DNA of 64,000 bases from Diploscapter coronatus. Its lineage: Eukaryota; Nematoda; Chromadorea; Rhabditida; Rhabditidae. The stretch is from contig OZ038422.1 in assembly GCA_964036155.1 (NCBI GenBank), positions 62,209,201 through 62,273,200 on the forward strand. Direction: 5' to 3'. Within the stretch, counting starts at the first letter, position 1. The number at the start of each line of letters is the position of its first letter. The translations under genes were made by a program, and so were the position numbers. Below the pieces are notes generated by a model. That model was not told where the DNA came from, ran no database searches, and worked only from the letters and a program-made list of their open reading frames with translations. Positions 36,387 to 49,536 of this stretch are shown piece by piece.

Positions 36387-37540
36387 TTTCTGAAGTTCTT
36401 TAATTTTTAAAGTAGGTAGTTTGAAAACTTTGACAAGTAAAGTGGTCACAAATTAGTTGTTTAGAGAATAGCAAGAAAGGCGCTATGACATGTCTATGTA
36501 TTTTCCTTCCTTTCTTTTTTCTCTTCTTTTCACCCACCTCCTGTCTCAAGGCACTCCCATAAAACCGGTCTTGTCTGAAAAATCTGCCAAAGATTTATTC
36601 AGCCTGCAAAGAAAGGATATATCAAATCCATATAATAATCATGTATAAGTACCGGAAAAATACCGTATACCTCCTGAAAAAATATTTTAAAATGGATTTT
36701 TATTCAACGACATTTATCTTCGAAAAATGACAATTGAAAAGTTTGAACTTGGATTAGAACCGGAGTAATTTTAGAAAAGTCTGCATTTTTATAATTCGGG
36801 AAAATGAAAATGTAAACTTTCCAAGAAAACGCACAGCGAAAATTATGAACTTCTGAAGGAAAATTGTTGAAAAGATCCTGAATAAAATATCACTTCTATG
36901 ATATAAGATTTTGCAGGAAAAAGTAATTCAAAGCATGTGAGAAGAGATTCTTTTCATCTCTGTTTTCAAAAAGTCAAAGCTTCCTAAATCTAATTGTAAG
37001 GAAGAAATCATTCGACTATGAAAATCATCAACACTTTCACTGCTACATGGCCCTATTTTGATAAGAAATAATAGCAGCAAGACACCTGTATTAAAGTAGT
37101 CAGACGAGGATCAAGAAGTTTAGAAGGAAAACGAATTTTCAAGTTTGAAAATCCGTTTGAAGGCATTTTAAAAGGGAAAAACATGACATACAGATAAGAA
37201 AGCAAATAAAATAAGAAAACGCGACTGTTTCATCTTCTATCTCGTGAACGCCTGTATATCAGTATGTCATGTGTTTCAGAATATTCATTTTTAAAGTCGC
37301 ACTGTAAACCTTGCTCAATGCTAATGACAGATTCTTGTAAATAGTGAGTGAGGTTTGCATTGAGCCTTTTAATCACACCAAAATCAGACTTGCGTATTTT
37401 CAGGATTGTTGATAAGAAAAGGCCTGAAAAGTGCTCCATTTCTAAATACTGGTAGATCCAATATTCAAGGAAATAAAAACGATTGTTGTAATTAGCAATG
37501 GAGCGGGTTTTCCGAATTACCATATCCCCTTGTGGTATGT
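36387..37540. other. Intergenic region
   Basis: No supported gene. The minus frame 37230-37523 (97 codons) overlaps the 3' flank of elb-1 and shows no motif. Around 37300-37370 the words AACCTTGCTCAATGC and GGTTTGCATTGAGC form a weak inverted repeat. Confidence 0.4.
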
Positions 37541-38558
37541 TTACTCGGCATGCTGTTCGTTGCGCATGACGTCGGGGACGGGCGGCGGTTTCGAGAGCGG
37601 CTCGATTTGCAGGCCCGCGTCGCCCTTCACGATCAGTCCCAACACCGCGGGCGCTTGCGCCTGGAAATTTTAGTTTGTTTCTTAAACCTCAGAAAAATTA
37701 TTTCTATCTGTAGTTTTGCCCTTCAAATTCTCACAAGTATATTTCTTTTTTATCCAGAAAAGAAAGATACGGAAAATTCCCTTCAAAAGAAACTCAAAAT
37801 CTTCGGGATGGTTTCATTTTCTCTTCAAAAACTTAGAAGAATAGCTTTTCTATAACACACATTTTACAAGGTTTCTTTTCTCTAATTTATGCTTTTTTGG
37901 TCAGAAAATGACAAAAATGAGTCACTTTTTAAGCTAGCATCTTTTAGAAATTCTACAGAAATACAAATCCTCTAAAAATAAACAACTAACCATAGCATTG
38001 AACGGGCTGAATCCGCACTCGGCCATGGTTTTCTTGTCCTCGAAAGGTTGCGTTAGGTTGGGCGCATAGTTGTCGACCCGGACGAGGTTCATGTCATCGG
38101 CTGGGATCTGAATAAAAAATACTTTTTATAATTTATTTTTAGTTTAATTTAATTTAAGTTAAAACTGTTGTATAATTTAGTTTTTCTGCCTGAAAAAGGT
38201 ACACGTATTTTTGTACGTAACTAACTGGTTCTTGGCGAAATAAAATTGGAAATTTTAACAATTAAATAAATGATGATGAAGAAATTTGTTCTAGAAATTC
38301 GAAAAATAGAAAAAAAACCCCCACATTCAAAATATGCTCGATGACTTTTTTGAACTCAGCAATGGTCTGCGTGTCCTTCAGATCCACGAACAGGTGCGTC
38401 TTGTGACGTTGCACCTCGAAATATACATCGGCTACCTGAACAATTTATCTTATTTTAAAAACTTAATTTTAATTTTTTTTAATTTTAACTATTATAAATT
38501 TTCCTTAGAGTTATTAGAAACCTTTAAAATGTTATTTAAAACATATAAAACTCACCAT
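37541..38558 (-). CDS. elb-1: Elongin B
   Basis: Four exons with phase 0 junctions: 38556-38558 (the ATG alone), 38325-38435, 37991-38107 and 37541-37660, giving 116 residues, close to the 118 of vertebrate elongin B. The ubiquitin-like fold is recognisable: VYFEVQRHKTHLFVDLKD, TIAEFKKVIEHIL, KKTMAECGFSPFNA, QAPAVLGLIVKGD and a tail PLSKPPPVPDVM. Elongin B pairs with elongin C as adaptor in CUL2 and CUL5 ubiquitin ligases and in elongin A complexes. The PPPVPDVM tail is the conserved C-terminal elongin B feature. Exon 1 consists of the start codon only, which automated predictors often miss; the splice ATG|GTGAGT is strong. A likely trans-splice acceptor lies about 60 bases upstream. Confidence 0.96.
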
Positions 38559-39282
38559 TTTCCGAGAAAATCAACAGGTTCGCTCCGAAATAAAAGTACA
38601 CGCGATTTACGCGCCTGAATAAAGCGTTGCGCGAAAATAAGGGGTGAGTAGGTAATGAGCAAAAGAGTGCAAATTACGGTGGTTTCGAAAAAATAAAACT
38701 TGAAGAAAAACTAGTATTTATCGAATAAAGTTTTACGACGTTCTGAATTTAGATTTATTAGGTATTTTGTTTGGATACCTAAATAAACCCAAGGAATCTG
38801 TTTGAGCATCGATATTTTATTGGTTAATGGTGTGTAGTATGAAAAACTCTAGGCATTTTCGAAGGGAGATCTAATTTCGAGTCTTAAAGTCGACAATATG
38901 TGTCTCATTAAAACCCGGAATTTATTATGGTTGTCTTTAGCTATTTAACTAAGAAACGTCACGGATAAGGAGAGGTGCATAAATAAAGAAAAAGCCATTC
39001 CATATGTGTGGGATTGGGAAACCAAGGCCGCTAACTTCATTTCAGATAAAGACATTACCGACTGCGCTATTAACAGATCCGATATTATTATTCTACCTTT
39101 TCCTAGTTATAGCAACCGATTTAAACTTTCCATTTTTGTCAGTTTTATCGAATTAGTTTTGTAAGCGTAGATACTTGAGTTAATCCGGTGGTTTTTAACC
39201 CATATTAAGTTCCATTGATTTGACTTACCCCTAATCTCATCCGCCAGGTGAATTTCAGAGTAAATCTTACCCTTTAAATTTT

Positions 39283-39415
39283 GGCTGAAGGTACTTTATT
39301 ACCACGAGTGAGTGCCTTGTTACTAAACGCTATTTCTCCCCTTTTTTCTTCTTATCCTACACTGTTTCTGCTTTGGTAACAATGTACTCGCTCGTGGTAA
39401 CAAAGCATCTTCAGC
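39283..39415. repeat. Palindromic repeat with about 32-40-base arms
   Basis: GGCTGAAGGTACTTTATTAC and following bases at the left mirror GTGGTAACAAAGCATCTTCAGC at the right with about 85% identity. The middle is pyrimidine-rich. It resembles the arms of the hairpin at 10924-10978. Confidence 0.83.
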
Positions 39416-40085
39416 TTTAAATTTGTATCTTGCATTTAATAATTCGAAAATGTAAGTCTAATGTATCGAAAAATCCACCTAATTTCTTTTAGATTTTCAT
39501 AAAGTTCTGACTTTCGGATTTAAATTTAAAAAATATAATTTTGGAGGATTGGAAAATAAGCTCGATTTTCTCAGGACTTCTATTTTCCCGGAAATTTAAA
39601 CTCGAACCTGAACACTACAAATTATTGCAGCCCTAGATTTTAATCATCGTCACCCCTTCTCGAATGTCTATTTATCACGTAAAAATTGCTTCGTGAAATT
39701 CATATCCTTGGGGCTGTCTTTTTGTGTAATCTAATTAGACAGAAATCATGTATCAGGCTGGTCTTCGTGATTTTAGGATTATTTTTCGCGAATTTCTAAA
39801 TTAAAATAATTTTTTTTTTTTTTTTAAATTTACAAAATATGTCTGCCTTAATTAAAAATTTAAAAGCTTCCTAAAATTTCCCGAAACTTGCTCGAAATGT
39901 TTGGAAGATTATCTTCTTCCTGCTGCTGCATCCGACCTCTGACTTTTCTCGTGTGCAAATTTGTGGAGAAATTGTGGGAATCTAGCGTCTCCCATTTCTT
40001 CGTCACAAAAATGTCCGCGTAAAGTGCTGGTCGTGCTCGATTTTTTACCCTCTTGTCCCCCATCCGGGCGGGCTTCTCGTCTTAC

Positions 40086-40141
40086 CGCCCTCCATTCCGG
40101 ATACCAGGCTCAGAGCCAAACCCAAGGCCAAATCCTGAGCC
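40086..40141 (-). CDS. Candidate Gly-rich exon of an unresolved gene
   Basis: An island of higher GC reads GSGFGLGFGSEPGIRNGG in one frame, bounded by a good acceptor (AAATTTCAG) and a strong donor (CG then GTAAGA). A second exon-like piece at 40491-40515 reads AQEFNYNYG between CAG and GTAGGA. Their phases do not join directly, so an intermediate exon would be needed. Gly/Phe- and Tyr/Asn-rich peptides are common in nematode secreted structural proteins. The evidence is thin. Confidence 0.25.
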
Positions 40142-40848
40142 CTGAAATTTCGACTCTTAACCCCCTTTTTGTAGGAATTGAAAATGCATATCCGGGATGA
40201 CTAGGGCTTCAAAGCTGTTTTAAAATACTTTTGTTTGGTTTTTTTTTTTTAAAGTTTATTTAACCATTAAAAATTAATACTTTGAAAATGCGTATTTTGA
40301 TTTTTAATCACAATTCCGCGATCTAAGTTTTTCTGCTTTATACCCATTAGACTTTCTAATTGTATGACTTTTTGCGACTAATTTTATTTCTATCCCCTAA
40401 CCTAAAATCGGGTTCATTTCTAAATTGAATAATATTGTTATACTTGTCGCTTTTATTATTATTATTATACGATATATAATTACTTCCTACCGTAGTTGTA
40501 ATTGAATTCTTGCGCCTGAAAAATGAGTATTAAACTTGGTAAGGACAAAATTTTTTTACTTCTGCGTAATAGGCTTATATCCAGGAAATTTCCTGCAATC
40601 ATCGCACCTTTACCCTCTTTAGCCTAAGTGTTCCTAGGCTTGTCATGTCCATAAATGCTCTCAGATTTTCTGAGTTTTCTATGTTTTCAACGCATAATTT
40701 TATTTGCGTAATGCATTTTTCAGACTTGTTATCTCATTACCCCTCATTTTATGCAGGCCATAAGTCTGGGTTTTCTGTTGCAAAAGGGGCCCGTTTTTCT
40801 GGGTAGAAGGGAAGAAATTTTAGGAGCGCCTCTCGATAAAATTTGCAC

Positions 40849-41235
40849 CTAATCGTCACCCCAGCCAGAGCTAACACAAATATTGACTCGGTAGGGGATT
40901 AAACCGATCTGCGAAAGCTCTACACTTTTCGGCACGAGATTGACGAAATCCACACCTGTCAAACCACAGGTTTGAAAACTTTTGAAAATCCGAGGGAAAT
41001 CGCATTCTTGGCCTAAAATGGTGTAGTTTAATGAAATCTGTGTTTTGAACGATTTTCGGAATGACAGGATCATGAAAAAGTGCTCTATTGACCCTTTAAT
41101 TTCCTGTATATTTGATGTGAAAGTTCGGAACATGCATTTCTGGATAATTTCTGAGAATTTTCGAGCTCTTACATGTGCCAGCCTTATGTTCTTGCCTTGC
41201 AAATAAACCTCGAACTCTTTAGTTTTTCTTTCCAC
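40849..41235 (-). CDS. Open frame of 128 codons, doubtful gene
   Basis: Uninterrupted frame from ATG 41235 to TAG 40849. The translation has mixed charge, no signal peptide, no membrane helix and no motif that I recognise; it ends VSSGWGDD. Possible acceptor and donor motifs exist inside it, so if coding it may be part of a spliced gene. It is close to the length expected by chance in 64 kb. Confidence 0.18.
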   Translation of the reverse strand: MERKTKEFEVYLQGKNIRLAHVRARKFSEIIQKCMFRTFTSNIQEIKGSIEHFFMILSFRKSFKTQISLNYTILGQECDFPRIFKSFQTCGLTGVDFVNLVPKSVELSQIGLIPYRVNICVSSGWGDD

Positions 41236-43077
41236 GAAAGAGCATCGAAATTTTATATGCCCTCGCCGCTAATTTTTCCGACTGAAATTTCAGCCAACGA
41301 GCCCTAAGTTTTTCTTTTCTCCTTCAAAATAAATATTTTCGCCCAGACTTTTTGAAGTTGATTTTTATGCTGGTATATGCTTATTTCGAATCTCGAATTT
41401 TGAAGGAAATTAATTTCATTTTTAGCAGGTGAAAAATGAAAATTCTTCGAACGAAGGTTGATTAGAGGAAAGTTTTCAAATTTCATTTTAAATTAAAGTT
41501 ATCTTGGAGGTTAACCTTCTTGGTACTTCGTTGTTCTTATTTATACTTGCAGCCTTACTTTTTCCAGTGTTCTTTCAATAGCCCCTGGAAACTAGGTGCC
41601 AAAAATTGCTTAATGAATTTCTAATAACTTCCTAAAATTACGCGTAGTTTGAAAGCTTCCACCCTCCATTTCGTCTCGCATATTTATTATCACGCGACCG
41701 AGATTTCGTCGTACCATCTAATTAAACACTGGGGCATTTTTGGGGTGTTAAATTGAATTTTCCCGCAGTCGGGGCACGTTTTGGCCTGACGACGTAATTT
41801 TTTCATCATCAATGGATACTTTTGGGGTGTTAGAGGCGTCAGATGTTTAAATACGCTGAATGTTTCGGCTGGATGACTTTTTATTTAAATCTCAGGACTA
41901 TGCGACCTACTTTCGGCTTAACTTTAGGACAGTATAGTAGAGATTTTTATCGAAATATTATATATTTCAGACATGTTAGATATTCCATTAAAATATTCTG
42001 ACCATGTGTTAATGTAATTTTTTTCTGCAGCTCTTTTTTGGCCTAACATTCTCCACATTGTTTCCCCTTCGTTGCACACACATAACTTTCATCTGCTATT
42101 TTCCTAATAAAGGGCCCCGTTTTTCCATTTTAAATCACATTCATTCACTCGTATACTTACGCGCGCTCACGAGGCCCAGAGAAAAAGCTTATTCAACTTA
42201 AGACTAGAGATTATTTTTAATGTCATAGTTTTGATTCTCATTTTTGAATTCAATATTTTCAGTTTTAACAATTTTGAAAACCTAGACTTGGAACATAATA
42301 TGGGTCATGTCAAAAAATCCGCCGCCTGACATATTTTCTGTCAAAAACTCTCGGTTAACTTTGCAAAATGTGCAAAACCTTATCATATCACTTATATTTT
42401 CACATTCGACATTGTTATATTTAGGACTATACTGATAATATTTCACATTCTCTAAATGTGAGCGTTTTTTCAATGAGAAAATCACGTCTGTGTGTATGAA
42501 AGGGACATAAGGGGAAATTTTAGGTTCGTTTATACGTTTCATTCAATGAAAACACCCATATGTAATCATTTAGTTGCATTTTTATGGAACATGTTCTATG
42601 TGTGAGCACATTTTCGATAAATTAGGTGCAATTTCGAGTATAAAAATATTCTAGATGTAAATCGATATTTTGCAAACTTCTTTAAATATTCTGCAATTTT
42701 GTTTAATATTTTTCATTTTTTTTTAAATATTTCTCATTCACACTTCAAAACGATTATTACCTAACACTATGTGACTCTATTATATATTTGATTATTATGC
42801 TCGAAAGAAAGTATCATTATCGCATTAAGCTTTTCAGCCTCTTGACTTCACGAAATTGCGTTCGTTCTTTTTTATTTTATCGGCAATTTTTTATTTCGAC
42901 GTTTTCATGAAACAACTACTCGCACTCGACTGAAAACGCTACAGGACATTGATTTTTGTTACGGAAATTTGTTTATGATTTAAAAATGTATCTTCGACTT
43001 TTGCAATCTATATTCATTTTAGAACGAATTTTATTTCGTTAAACTTATTTTGTTTAGTTTAATTATGTGATTTTAGG

Positions 43078-45547
43078 ATGAGCAATATAACGATAGCTCC
43101 AAATTTAAACCCGCTGGATGACCATTTACCGATACAAGCCGTGGATAGGCTTGCTGCGGTCGTAATATTCATGGTAGGGGTTTGGTTTAATTATTTCCCA
43201 AAATGTGTGGACACTATTTTTACACACGGTCCACTAAGGTTTTCGTCTTTCAAAGCAATTAGCGAAATCAAAAACTACATCAATTCTTTTTGATGTAAAT
43301 TAATCATCTTTTTCTCTGACCTCACAATTTCTTTGTTTACAGAGTTAGAGTTTCAAATTTCACACATCTCCATTTTTAGGGGATTACAATTTAAGTGAAA
43401 TTAATGAAATTACAAAGATCAACGAAATGCGTTGAAATTCAAAATGATGCAAAAACGATGTTTTTTTTGCCAAAAATGTCATCTTTAAAACATTAGACAT
43501 TGAAAAAGTGTTACATATGTCCGGCTAAAATGCTACTTTTTCCCAAGAATTGTGGTTTTCATAAAATCCCCTAAATTTGCAGACCTCTTTCACCGGAATG
43601 CTAATAAACGGATTTATCGCGTACAACATCAAAAATGTTTCGATGTTGAAAAATTCGTTCGGGCGACTTCTACAGTTACAGGTAAAATCTCAAAATTATG
43701 TTTTTAAAAATAAAATTTAAAATTAGGCCACCGGTGACATGATTTTTCTGGGCGTCTGGGCTATTTACTTCGCTCCCGTTTTGTTCCTGTAAGTTTTTAT
43801 TTGGAATTCTCAAATGTACGTGTATCAATTTGAGTCAAGAGCACTTGTACACTGTTGCATGCTCTATAGTTAGATCTTGAATTTTGGCTCTCAAATGTTT
43901 AAATCAGGAAATGCCATATCACGCTATTTTGAAAGCGCATACCATAGAAACTCTCAAAACTTCTAAAATATCATTTTAAAAAAAAAAAATATTTTAGATG
44001 AAAAAATCTTTATCTATGATTTTTGTTATGATTTGTTCTCTGAAGTCTATGTCATTGTGCTGTTCATTTTTCTGCATTTTTAAACTCGGCGTCGCATATC
44101 TTATGCCCAATTCTTAGGATGTTTCCAATTTTATTCCACATTTTCTTGTTGTTTTTCTCGAATCTCGTGGGGACCATTCATTCATTATTCAATTTAATCC
44201 CGCTAAAACACGCATCCTCCCTCAAGAAAATGAGATGAAGAAACCTTTGATTTCTCTACCTCTGCAAGAGTTCCTTTGAAATGTCAAGAATTTCGTCCTT
44301 TTTCTTTAAGAAAGATATAAAATTTCCAAAATTCTCAGACTATTTTATTACGTCTCAAATAATCTGGAAATAAAACAAAAATAAAAAGTAAGGTTTTGTT
44401 TTCAGAGACTACGAGCCACTTCAAATACTCATGATTGCGGCAAGATTTGGACAGTTATGCCTAATCTGCTACGATATTTCGATCTATACACACTTGATAA
44501 TTTCAATCAACAGGTTTTTTTTTCATTTTAATTCAATATTTTATCGATTACTTCTAGATTCATCTCCTTGTATTTCCCTACCTACTATAATCAAATCTTC
44601 ACTGATCTAGTCACGACGACTTTTATTATTTCTATTGTCGTTGTTTCTGTCGTATTTTCGTTTTTCTTGGTCCATGGTGAGCTTAAAATTTACACTTTAT
44701 GCCAATGTTATAAGTTAACTTTAGTGGACTGCGTAATGGGTTTCTCTAGAGCTCGGTGGATGCTGGACTACGTTACTCCACCCTGTAACATGACAAACGT
44801 TTATCTGTCAGAATTTTTAAGGTATTTTTCCTCTTAAATCTAATTAATCATTACATAAAAAATTTAGGGGCCTAGTGATAATTTCCATGTTCGCCTTAAT
44901 TAACTGCCTAACCTATTTCCGAATGCGTTTGCATAATAACCGAAAAAGTACGCCTGTAGCGCTAAATAAGGAAACGATTCAACAGAAAAGGCGAAGATGT
45001 ATCGAAAAATCCTTCATTCAGCAGGTAAAAATTGGCACATATTTATTTGCCAAAATGGTCAGATTTGCCTAATTAAATTACTCTAGGTGACTACGCAAAG
45101 CTTAGTGTACGTAATGGAATTAGTTACCTATTTCTACATGGCTGACTTCTTTCCGGTGGATAATGCTAACGTCGAACATGACCCAAACCGATGGCCCAAC
45201 TTTCTACTCACTACTTTTGCCTGGATTCTGGTACACGCGTTGGATGGGTAAGTTAAATTTTTAAAACTCACTTACCTAAAGTGATAATTTTAGCGTCATA
45301 ACAATCGTTTATAATAAATCGTTTCGGAAGATATTCAAAAGTTTCGCGCACAACCGGATTATCAGCTCCAAGGAGTCGCAAAAGTAAGAACTACTTTTTA
45401 AAATTAAGCATGAGCGCTAATTTTAGTTTATTCTCTAGAAGACCAACTGCTAACATAAAGACGCAAGAGGTTACCGCTCCTTTACGCTCTTCGGTTATTT
45501 TATGCAATACGGGTTCTGGTACATCGATTGGCACGGTCATTTTATAA
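43078..45547 (+). CDS. Serpentine 7TM chemoreceptor, Srx type
   Basis: Ten exons with all phases agreeing (43078-43173, 43583-43681, 43727-43788, 44406-44513, 44558-44676, 44725-44821, 44868-45024, 45087-45247, 45294-45383, 45439-45547), 365 residues. The N-terminus has an N-glycosylation site (NIT). Srx landmarks: SMLKNSFGRLLQLQATGD at loop 1 and TM2; YTHLIISINRFISLYFP at the end of TM3, equivalent to the DRY region; YNQIFT; KSFIQQVTTQSLVYVMEL leading into TM6; and HALDGVITIVYNKSFRKIF at TM7 and tail. These motifs are typical of the nematode Srx class. The last exon is supported by a strong donor (AAAA|GTAAGA); reading through instead gives a stop two bases later and a shorter tail. Likely expressed in chemosensory neurons; ligand unknown. 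Confidence 0.9.
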
Positions 45548-46135
45548 ATTTCAATTCTTTTGTTATGGAAATTTGTAAAGTTAGTAGAGTAGTAATATCT
45601 GAGCCATATGACTTTCTCCATTGTTTCATTTTTCTTAGTTACGCTTTCATTATCATACGAACTTATAAAATTTTCCTTAGTTTTATGATTTCTCAGTTTT
45701 TTTCACTTTTCTAATACTAGTTTTATCAAAACCGGGCATTTGTGACCAAAAATCACCTATTTCTTAAAAATATCAAATCCAACTCTTTAAATTCACTTAT
45801 TCTGGGTATCATCATTTTGTACAACGATTAAAAGAATCTCATGTTGTTTTTTCCTCCTTTAATCATAATAAACAGTTTCAACTTTATTCGAAAACAACAG
45901 ACCATAAATTAACTTTAGAAATTGAATGATTTTCATAGAAGAAAAATTAAAATAAATGAGATTTTGTGGAAAAGAGGAATTTTAGATTATCATTGAACGA
46001 ATCTAAATAAATTAGATTTTGAAAAGAAAAATTTTAGATTTTTATTTCAAAAATTAGAATAAATTAGGCTTCAAAGATAAAAATAACTGGAATTATTAAG
46101 AGGGTGAAAAATTACAAACTTATACCTTCGTCCAT
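45548..46135. other. Convergent 3' flanks, Srx gene and SF3A3
   Basis: 588 bases, AT-rich, no coding or repeat signal seen. Confidence 0.4.
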
Positions 46136-49015
46136 TTACAAGAGACCTTGACGCTTGAGATCCTCGTACATTTTGCGCGTCACGACGTTTCCGGCCGAAT
46201 CTTCGAATTCTTCATCCTGAAATATGAAATTTTTTTAATCTTAGAAAATAAATTAAAGATATTAAAAATAATAGCTCATTTCTTAACCTTCTTTAATTAC
46301 TCTTATTATTAGAAAATAAATAGTTTCGAACCAAGAAGTAATATTTTTATCTTTTCGCTGTTTTTAGAATTTTAAAATCGTAAAGTAAAATTGGAATTTT
46401 TCCCTAAAAATGATTTTATAAAATAAAAAAGGAGTACCATATCGGGGTCCCACTTGGTCTTCTCCCGGTCCTCGCGCATTTTGTTCCACAAATCGAGGGC
46501 GTCTTTGATCTTCGTGATGTTCGCGAAGTGCGCTGTGTTCGGAATGCCCAGGCAGCGCATTCCGTGCGAGTGACGCCATTCCTGAAAGTGAGACGTTATT
46601 TGAAAAAAAAACATTTTTAAGATATGTAGATCTTATTTTATCTAGAGAAATTGTTTGAATTTCTACATTTTCTACTAATTCTCGTTGTTTCGATAAGCGA
46701 TTTCTATATTTGATAGGGAAAACTCTGACTTACAGTGAAATGTTTCTGGAACGCCTTGGGACCCTTGTAGTTCTGATTTCCGCAGATTTCGCAGGAGAAG
46801 GAGAGGTTCAGACCGTGCAGCTTGTAGAGCCAATAGGGAATCGGCTTGCCGTCCCAACTGAACAAAAATAAATTCTCTCAATTTTGCGAATTTAAGAAAA
46901 ATGACTTTTTTCCTCATTTTGAACAAGAACATAAAATTTTCAGACACTTTGGAAAATTACCCCAATGGCAGATTTTTCGGATTGTACGGGGCCGTGTCGT
47001 CTTCTTCTTCGTATTCTTCGATGACTGAAATTTTGATCTTTTAAAATAGGAAATAGTAAACATTTTTTAAAAAGAATATGAAATCTGAAATCCCTACTTG
47101 GTTCTTCCTCTTCATCCTCCTCTTCTCCCACAGCTCTGGCCTGTTTTCTCTCGACGTTTTCTTTAGTCGCTTCTCTTTCCTCTGCCAGTAGTTCAGTCAT
47201 GCATCTGATTTCGCCCTCGAGACAAACCAACTTCATATCTTTCAGCTTCTGCTTCTGAGCGTCGTCAGTCTTGCTGGCCATGGCGTTCTGAAATAAATCC
47301 CCTAATTATCTCTCAATCATACTCAATTGAATTACCTTAAAGTGTTTAATTCTGCAACTAAGTAAAATATATAAAATTAATTGCTCTAATTATCTTCCAT
47401 TAATTATTTAGACAATTATCCAAAGTTAATTACCTTCTCCAGCTGACTGAGTTTGTGTCCCTTGGTGGCAAACAGTCGTTCGGCCCTCTCTTTGATAGTT
47501 CCACCGCACTTCAGTCCCAGTGCTTGCAGGGCACATTTGAGTCTTTCCAGTCCGAGTCCCTCCAACTCTTGCGCGTTGTTGTAGGCCGACAGGTCCACGG
47601 GGGCGTTTTGCTTAAATTTAACTTCTTTTTTTTTTTTTTTTTTTAAATTAGATATTTCTTTAAATTGATTAATTTCGAAGAATAGGATAAATTTTACCGT
47701 AGAGCATCTTTTTACTATCTTAATTTTAAAAGTCGAGAAATTTCCCACCTGCGCTCCCATCTGCTGTCTTTCGTCTCTCCAACCAGCCAAAGTGCCCAAA
47801 TTGAAGGCTTTTTCCGCGATGTCGGTCGCCCTTCTCAAGTCGGAATCCAAATCGTGCAGAGGACGGGTTTTCCGGATGAACGAGGTCAAGTAGTTCTGAA
47901 ATTTGTTTATTTTTATATTTCTATTTTTTCGAAAATCTTTAATTTTACCTTCAAATTCTGCAGATACTCCCTGTAGGCGCCGGCTTTCTTGGTTTTCTCT
48001 CGACTGATGTCTAGGAAGTTGTCGAAGAGGCCAAGATAAGTGATGTAATCGACTCGCTGAAAATTTCAGATTTTGAACACAATTTTAAAAAATAAAAATG
48101 ACCTTGACATTCTTCAGATTGATGTATTGCAGGTAGACGGGATGAAGGTCTAGGAATCTACCGTATCCCTCCTCATCCGTGAATTCAACCAGATCCGGCT
48201 CTGCCCTGTCGACATTTTCAATTTCTTCTTGCATCGCCATGAATTCCATTGAGAGAGGCTCGGCCAGCTAAAAATATTTTTTTCTTTAAAATAAAATACT
48301 ATTTTTTCATAAAAATAAAAAGAAAATAACAGTTTTTGCATAAAAAATCACCTCATCCGGGTTTCTCCTGTGCGCATCCTTCAGCTGCTTCAGACGGCTG
48401 TAGAACTCGGCGAATTCGTTGGGGCCTGGAAAGTTTATTAATTTGAAATAGATTCTCCTTCATACTTTTCCAAGAGTACAAGAAAATGCGTAGAAACTTA
48501 TCGTCGTTCACTATTTTTTATTTTTTCAATAACTGATTTTCTCTACACTTTCTTTTAGATTTTTATTTTATTAATTTTTTTACCAGCAATAGCCTCCATT
48601 TCCTGCCACTTCTGGCCGTCCTCGTCTCGGTACAGCTTCTGGAGCTGGGTTGTGCAGTCGTGGTATCTCTGAAATGAAAAGAAAGTGAGTTTGTTTGAAA
48701 TTTCAAGATTTCAGATTTTAATAAACGTATTTTTGATTAAATCGAAATAAAATAGAATTTTCAGATATTTATTATGAAAGAAAAAGAAATTTTGATTAGA
48801 AAGTAAATTTAGAGATTACTACAAAGAGAATTGATCAAAATTTATGTTTTTGGCAAAAATCTTCGACTCACATCGACCAGAACCTTGACTCTCTGCTGCG
48901 AATTCACCGTGGCCTTGTGCGTCTTCCTCTCAATCATCCGCTCCTTTACAATCGTGTCCACGATTCGCTCCCTTTCCTCTTGCAATTTACGAATGTTCTC
49001 GATGACGGAATCCAT
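46136..49015 (-). CDS. SF3A3: Splicing factor 3A subunit 3 (SF3a60)
   Basis: At least eleven exons, roughly 500 residues. It begins [20 protein letters not shown], the conserved SF3a60 N-terminal helix. Next come [25 protein letters not shown]-type helix ([15 protein letters not shown]), [42 protein letters not shown], a SAP-like segment ([27 protein letters not shown]), an acidic stretch ([11 protein letters not shown]), [24 protein letters not shown], a matrin-type C2H2 zinc finger ([19 protein letters not shown], then [10 protein letters not shown]) and the C-terminus [13 protein letters not shown]. This is a core component of the U2 snRNP SF3a complex, needed for branch-site recognition. 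The zinc finger is split by an intron. The ATG is 3 bases after TTTTTCTAG. It is the third gene of a same-strand cluster with TMCO1 and fars-3. Confidence 0.96.
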
Positions 49016-49536
49016 TTTCTAGAAAAAAATAGATTATTTTAGTTTTAAAAAGTCAATAATTTTAAAGAATAAGATATGCAAAACGTTAAAACGTTCGTTC
49101 GTTGGAAAAAAAACAAAAGATGGTAAAAATTTAATTCCATTGAAAAGAAAAACAATCATGGAATAGCAAAAACAATAAAACCCTTAAAACAGAGATAAAA
49201 CTCGAAAATCTACACATTTTTACAGCAAAAAATCGTTGTGATTTTCAAACAAATTTTTAAAATGAATCTGAGCAAGTTTTGAACGACATTTCGAGGAAGG
49301 AGAGTAAGAGAGTGGCACAATTTTAAAAATCTAGTTTTCAAAAAAAGTACAATTTTCATAAAATACCACCTTTACCTAAAATGTATTGCATCCTGAAAAG
49401 GTTTGTAATTTTCCAAAAATGATATTTTTCATAAAACACCCCCTTTATCGGAAATTTTATACCACCTTAGGCGAAAACTAGAGAATTTTTCAAAGGGGGT
49501 ATAAAGTTTTTTTTTTTTAAAAAGTGCACCCATTTT
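49016..49536. other. Intercistronic region TMCO1 - SF3A3
   Basis: 521 bases between genes on the same strand, AT-rich. The sequence just before the SF3A3 start is a pyrimidine run ending TTTTTCTAG, a likely SL acceptor. Longer than the usual operon gap of about 100 bases. Confidence 0.45.

Larger units (their letters stand above)
38559..43077. other. Long intergenic region with a palindrome and a few exon-like islands
   Basis: 4.5 kb. It contains the palindrome at 39283-39415, a Gly-rich exon-like island at 40086-40141 with a second exon-like piece at 40491-40515 (minus), and a 128-codon minus frame at 40849-41235 without motifs. Nothing else is supported. It should contain the promoter of the Srx receptor at its right end. 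Confidence 0.45.
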
